Of a stretch of DNA of 29,720 nt, positions 28,802 to 29,720 are shown piece after piece. Position numbers and translations under genes: made by a program. Under the pieces are notes generated by a model that was not told the origin of the DNA, did no database searches, and saw only the letters and a program-made list of their open reading frames with translations. Source of the DNA: Hofstenia miamia (taxonomy: Eukaryota; Xenacoelomorpha; Acoela; Hofsteniidae); the NCBI GenBank assembly GCA_900660155.1, contig CABFPE010001545.1, positions 1 through 29,720 of the forward strand, read 5' to 3'. Position 1 is the first letter of the stretch. Every line of letters starts with the position of its first letter.

Positions 28802-29494
28802 TTAGAAAATTATTTTTAATCCATTATCTTGTTCTGAGTCTTTTTCAGAAAAATGTACAATCCAATGTAAGAGGGCTTCCAATTCCGACCATCTTGAAAC
28901 AATATTTGATTTCAAAAACGGAAAATCGATTTTAGTAAGTTCATAAAAACATTCAACTAACCATTTGGTACTATACTCCAAACTGATAATCCATTTAAAG
29001 ACAGGTCCTTCTCTTTTATGTGAAACTATGCTAATTGAATCACAAGAACAAATGCAACTGCAATCATAATTTGGTAGTTGGCTTTTAAAATCTTTTTCAA
29101 ATTTATTAAAATCAATAATGTCTTTAGCGTTAAATTCTCTCATTTCATCAATTTTAGGATTTCGCGCTTCTAACGACGATTTTGAAGTTGTTCGAGGAGG
29201 ACATGATTGTGTTGGAATTATAGACAATGGGACATTACAAAATATCGAAGGAGGTTCGTCTGGAACATAATATCCTCCTTGTACCTTTTTCTGACGATAT
29301 GTTTCTGGCCAATGTAGGCGACATATTCCCATATATTTGGTAATAGCTGAGGGTTCAATTTTGTTAGGTAGTTGCTTGAGCCAACTAACCAAAATCTCTT
29401 TATCTTTAGGGAATTTGTAAATAGAGGGATGCGTTTGACCTTTTTTATGATAATATCCTGTAGCACATCCACCAACTGAACAGCTCCGAACCAT
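28802..29494 (-). CDS. THAP-domain protein, N-terminal part of a P-like transposase
   Basis: The start at 29494 gives MVRSCSVGGC, the usual THAP opening; an ATG 10 codons upstream is possible. The zinc finger is C2CH: Cys5, Cys10, Cys58, His61, with FP at 28-29, the invariant Trp38 and a DEPPSIF box (residues 79-85) in place of the usual AVPTIF. THAP modules bind the ends of P-type transposons. After about residue 120 come an acidic patch, a short Cys-rich CSCICSC stretch and helices. The frame ends at residue 230, where a full transposase would enter its catalytic region. The finger looks intact, so a DNA-binding repressor-like product is conceivable. Expression is unknown. Confidence 0.85.
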   Translation of the reverse strand: MVRSCSVGGCATGYYHKKGQTHPSIYKFPKDKEILVSWLKQLPNKIEPSAITKYMGICRLHWPETYRQKKVQGGYYVPDEPPSIFCNVPLSIIPTQSCPPRTTSKSSLEARNPKIDEMREFNAKDIIDFNKFEKDFKSQLPNYDCSCICSCDSISIVSHKREGPVFKWIISLEYSTKWLVECFYELTKIDFPFLKSNIVSRWSELEALLHWIVHFSEKDSEQDNGLKIIF

Positions 29495-29630
29495 TTTACA
29501 TGTGAGAATAAAGTTAATGCACATTTAATCAAAATGAATCATAATTTCTCTCGCTTAATAACTCATATTTATCCGCCTTCGATATTTCTTGATTGGCCAT
29601 CGCTGCATGGCCTTTGCTTAGTATCGCATT

Positions 29631-29720
29631 ATTCCACCTTTGCAAGCTTGCTCAGTTTTTGATTGGCCGTTGGTTTTGAATATTGCATAAGCATTGTTAA
29701 AGAGAAAGGTGGATGGAAGC
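29631..29720. other. Flank of the P/THAP-type element
   Basis: The motif ttgattggcc (in the TIR at about 29589) recurs near 29659, followed by gttgg. This might be a second, older terminal repeat; the window ends here. Confidence 0.35.

Larger units (their letters stand above)
28072..29630 (-). mobile_element. P/THAP-type DNA transposon, internally deleted, with long terminal inverted repeats
   Basis: The left end 28072-28138 and right end 29564-29630 are inverted copies over about 67 bp at roughly 80% identity, including the perfect blocks aatgcgatact, aggccatgcagcgat and atcgaaggcgg. Between them, on the - strand, lie the THAP DNA-binding start and the C-terminal end of a P-element-like transposase. 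The middle is missing, so the 1.56 kb unit is a deletion derivative. No 8 bp target duplication is obvious (ctcagtcc versus attccacc). Confidence 0.88.

Noticed and set aside
1..29720. CRISPR arrays, tRNA or rRNA genes, bacterial operons
   Set aside because: No regularly spaced repeats, cloverleaf-type sequences or rRNA-like blocks were seen; the content is eukaryotic.

Overview
This is an AT-rich stretch of invertebrate-type metazoan nuclear DNA made up almost entirely of decayed mobile elements. There are no bacterial gene features. Non-LTR, Ty3/gypsy, mariner, hAT-like, piggyBac-like and P/THAP-like relics lie side by side, together with spliced-looking small exons. An arthropod or other invertebrate is likely; I cannot name the species.

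Positions 1-11637 hold the 3' part of a Ty3/gypsy-type LTR retrotransposon on the + strand. The 5' LTR is outside the window. The order is gag, protease, reverse transcriptase (RT), RNase H, integrase (broken into frames), a very long third ORF with no recognised domain, a polypurine tract and a 3' LTR with a TATA box. The element is dead but well preserved. It carries three read-length-sized tandem duplications (units of 902, 889 and 845 bp) and a cluster of 9-15 bp tandem duplications in the integrase region. The third ORF, about 4.5 kb including one duplicated block, is not envelope-like and is the most unusual content here.

Positions 11638-17600 hold few genes: a possible terminal exon, a 0.3 kb inverted repeat, an inverted pair of related hydrophobic ORFs around a TA microsatellite, and two strong hairpins.

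Positions 17600-22090 are a graveyard of DNA transposons. They include a GTTCCC-type foldback hosting a 265 bp hAT-type MITE with a perfect 8 bp target duplication, a tiny mariner-type MITE, a mariner/Tc1-like element with an internally deleted transposase on the - strand, a TTAA-flanked piggyBac-type MITE, and a second hAT-like MITE.

Positions 22090-22954 contain what looks like the 5' part of a host gene: three exons that join in frame and predict an acidic N-terminus followed by one membrane segment.

Positions 23122-24519 are a 1.4 kb element with CCGGT-rich terminal inverted repeats that contains a + strand LINE RT scrap. Positions 24530-27010 are a - strand LINE relic (ORF1, endonuclease and RT, all frameshifted). 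Positions 28072-29630 are an internally deleted P/THAP-type transposon with about 67 bp terminal inverted repeats and an intact THAP zinc-finger reading frame. No tRNA, rRNA or CRISPR array was seen.
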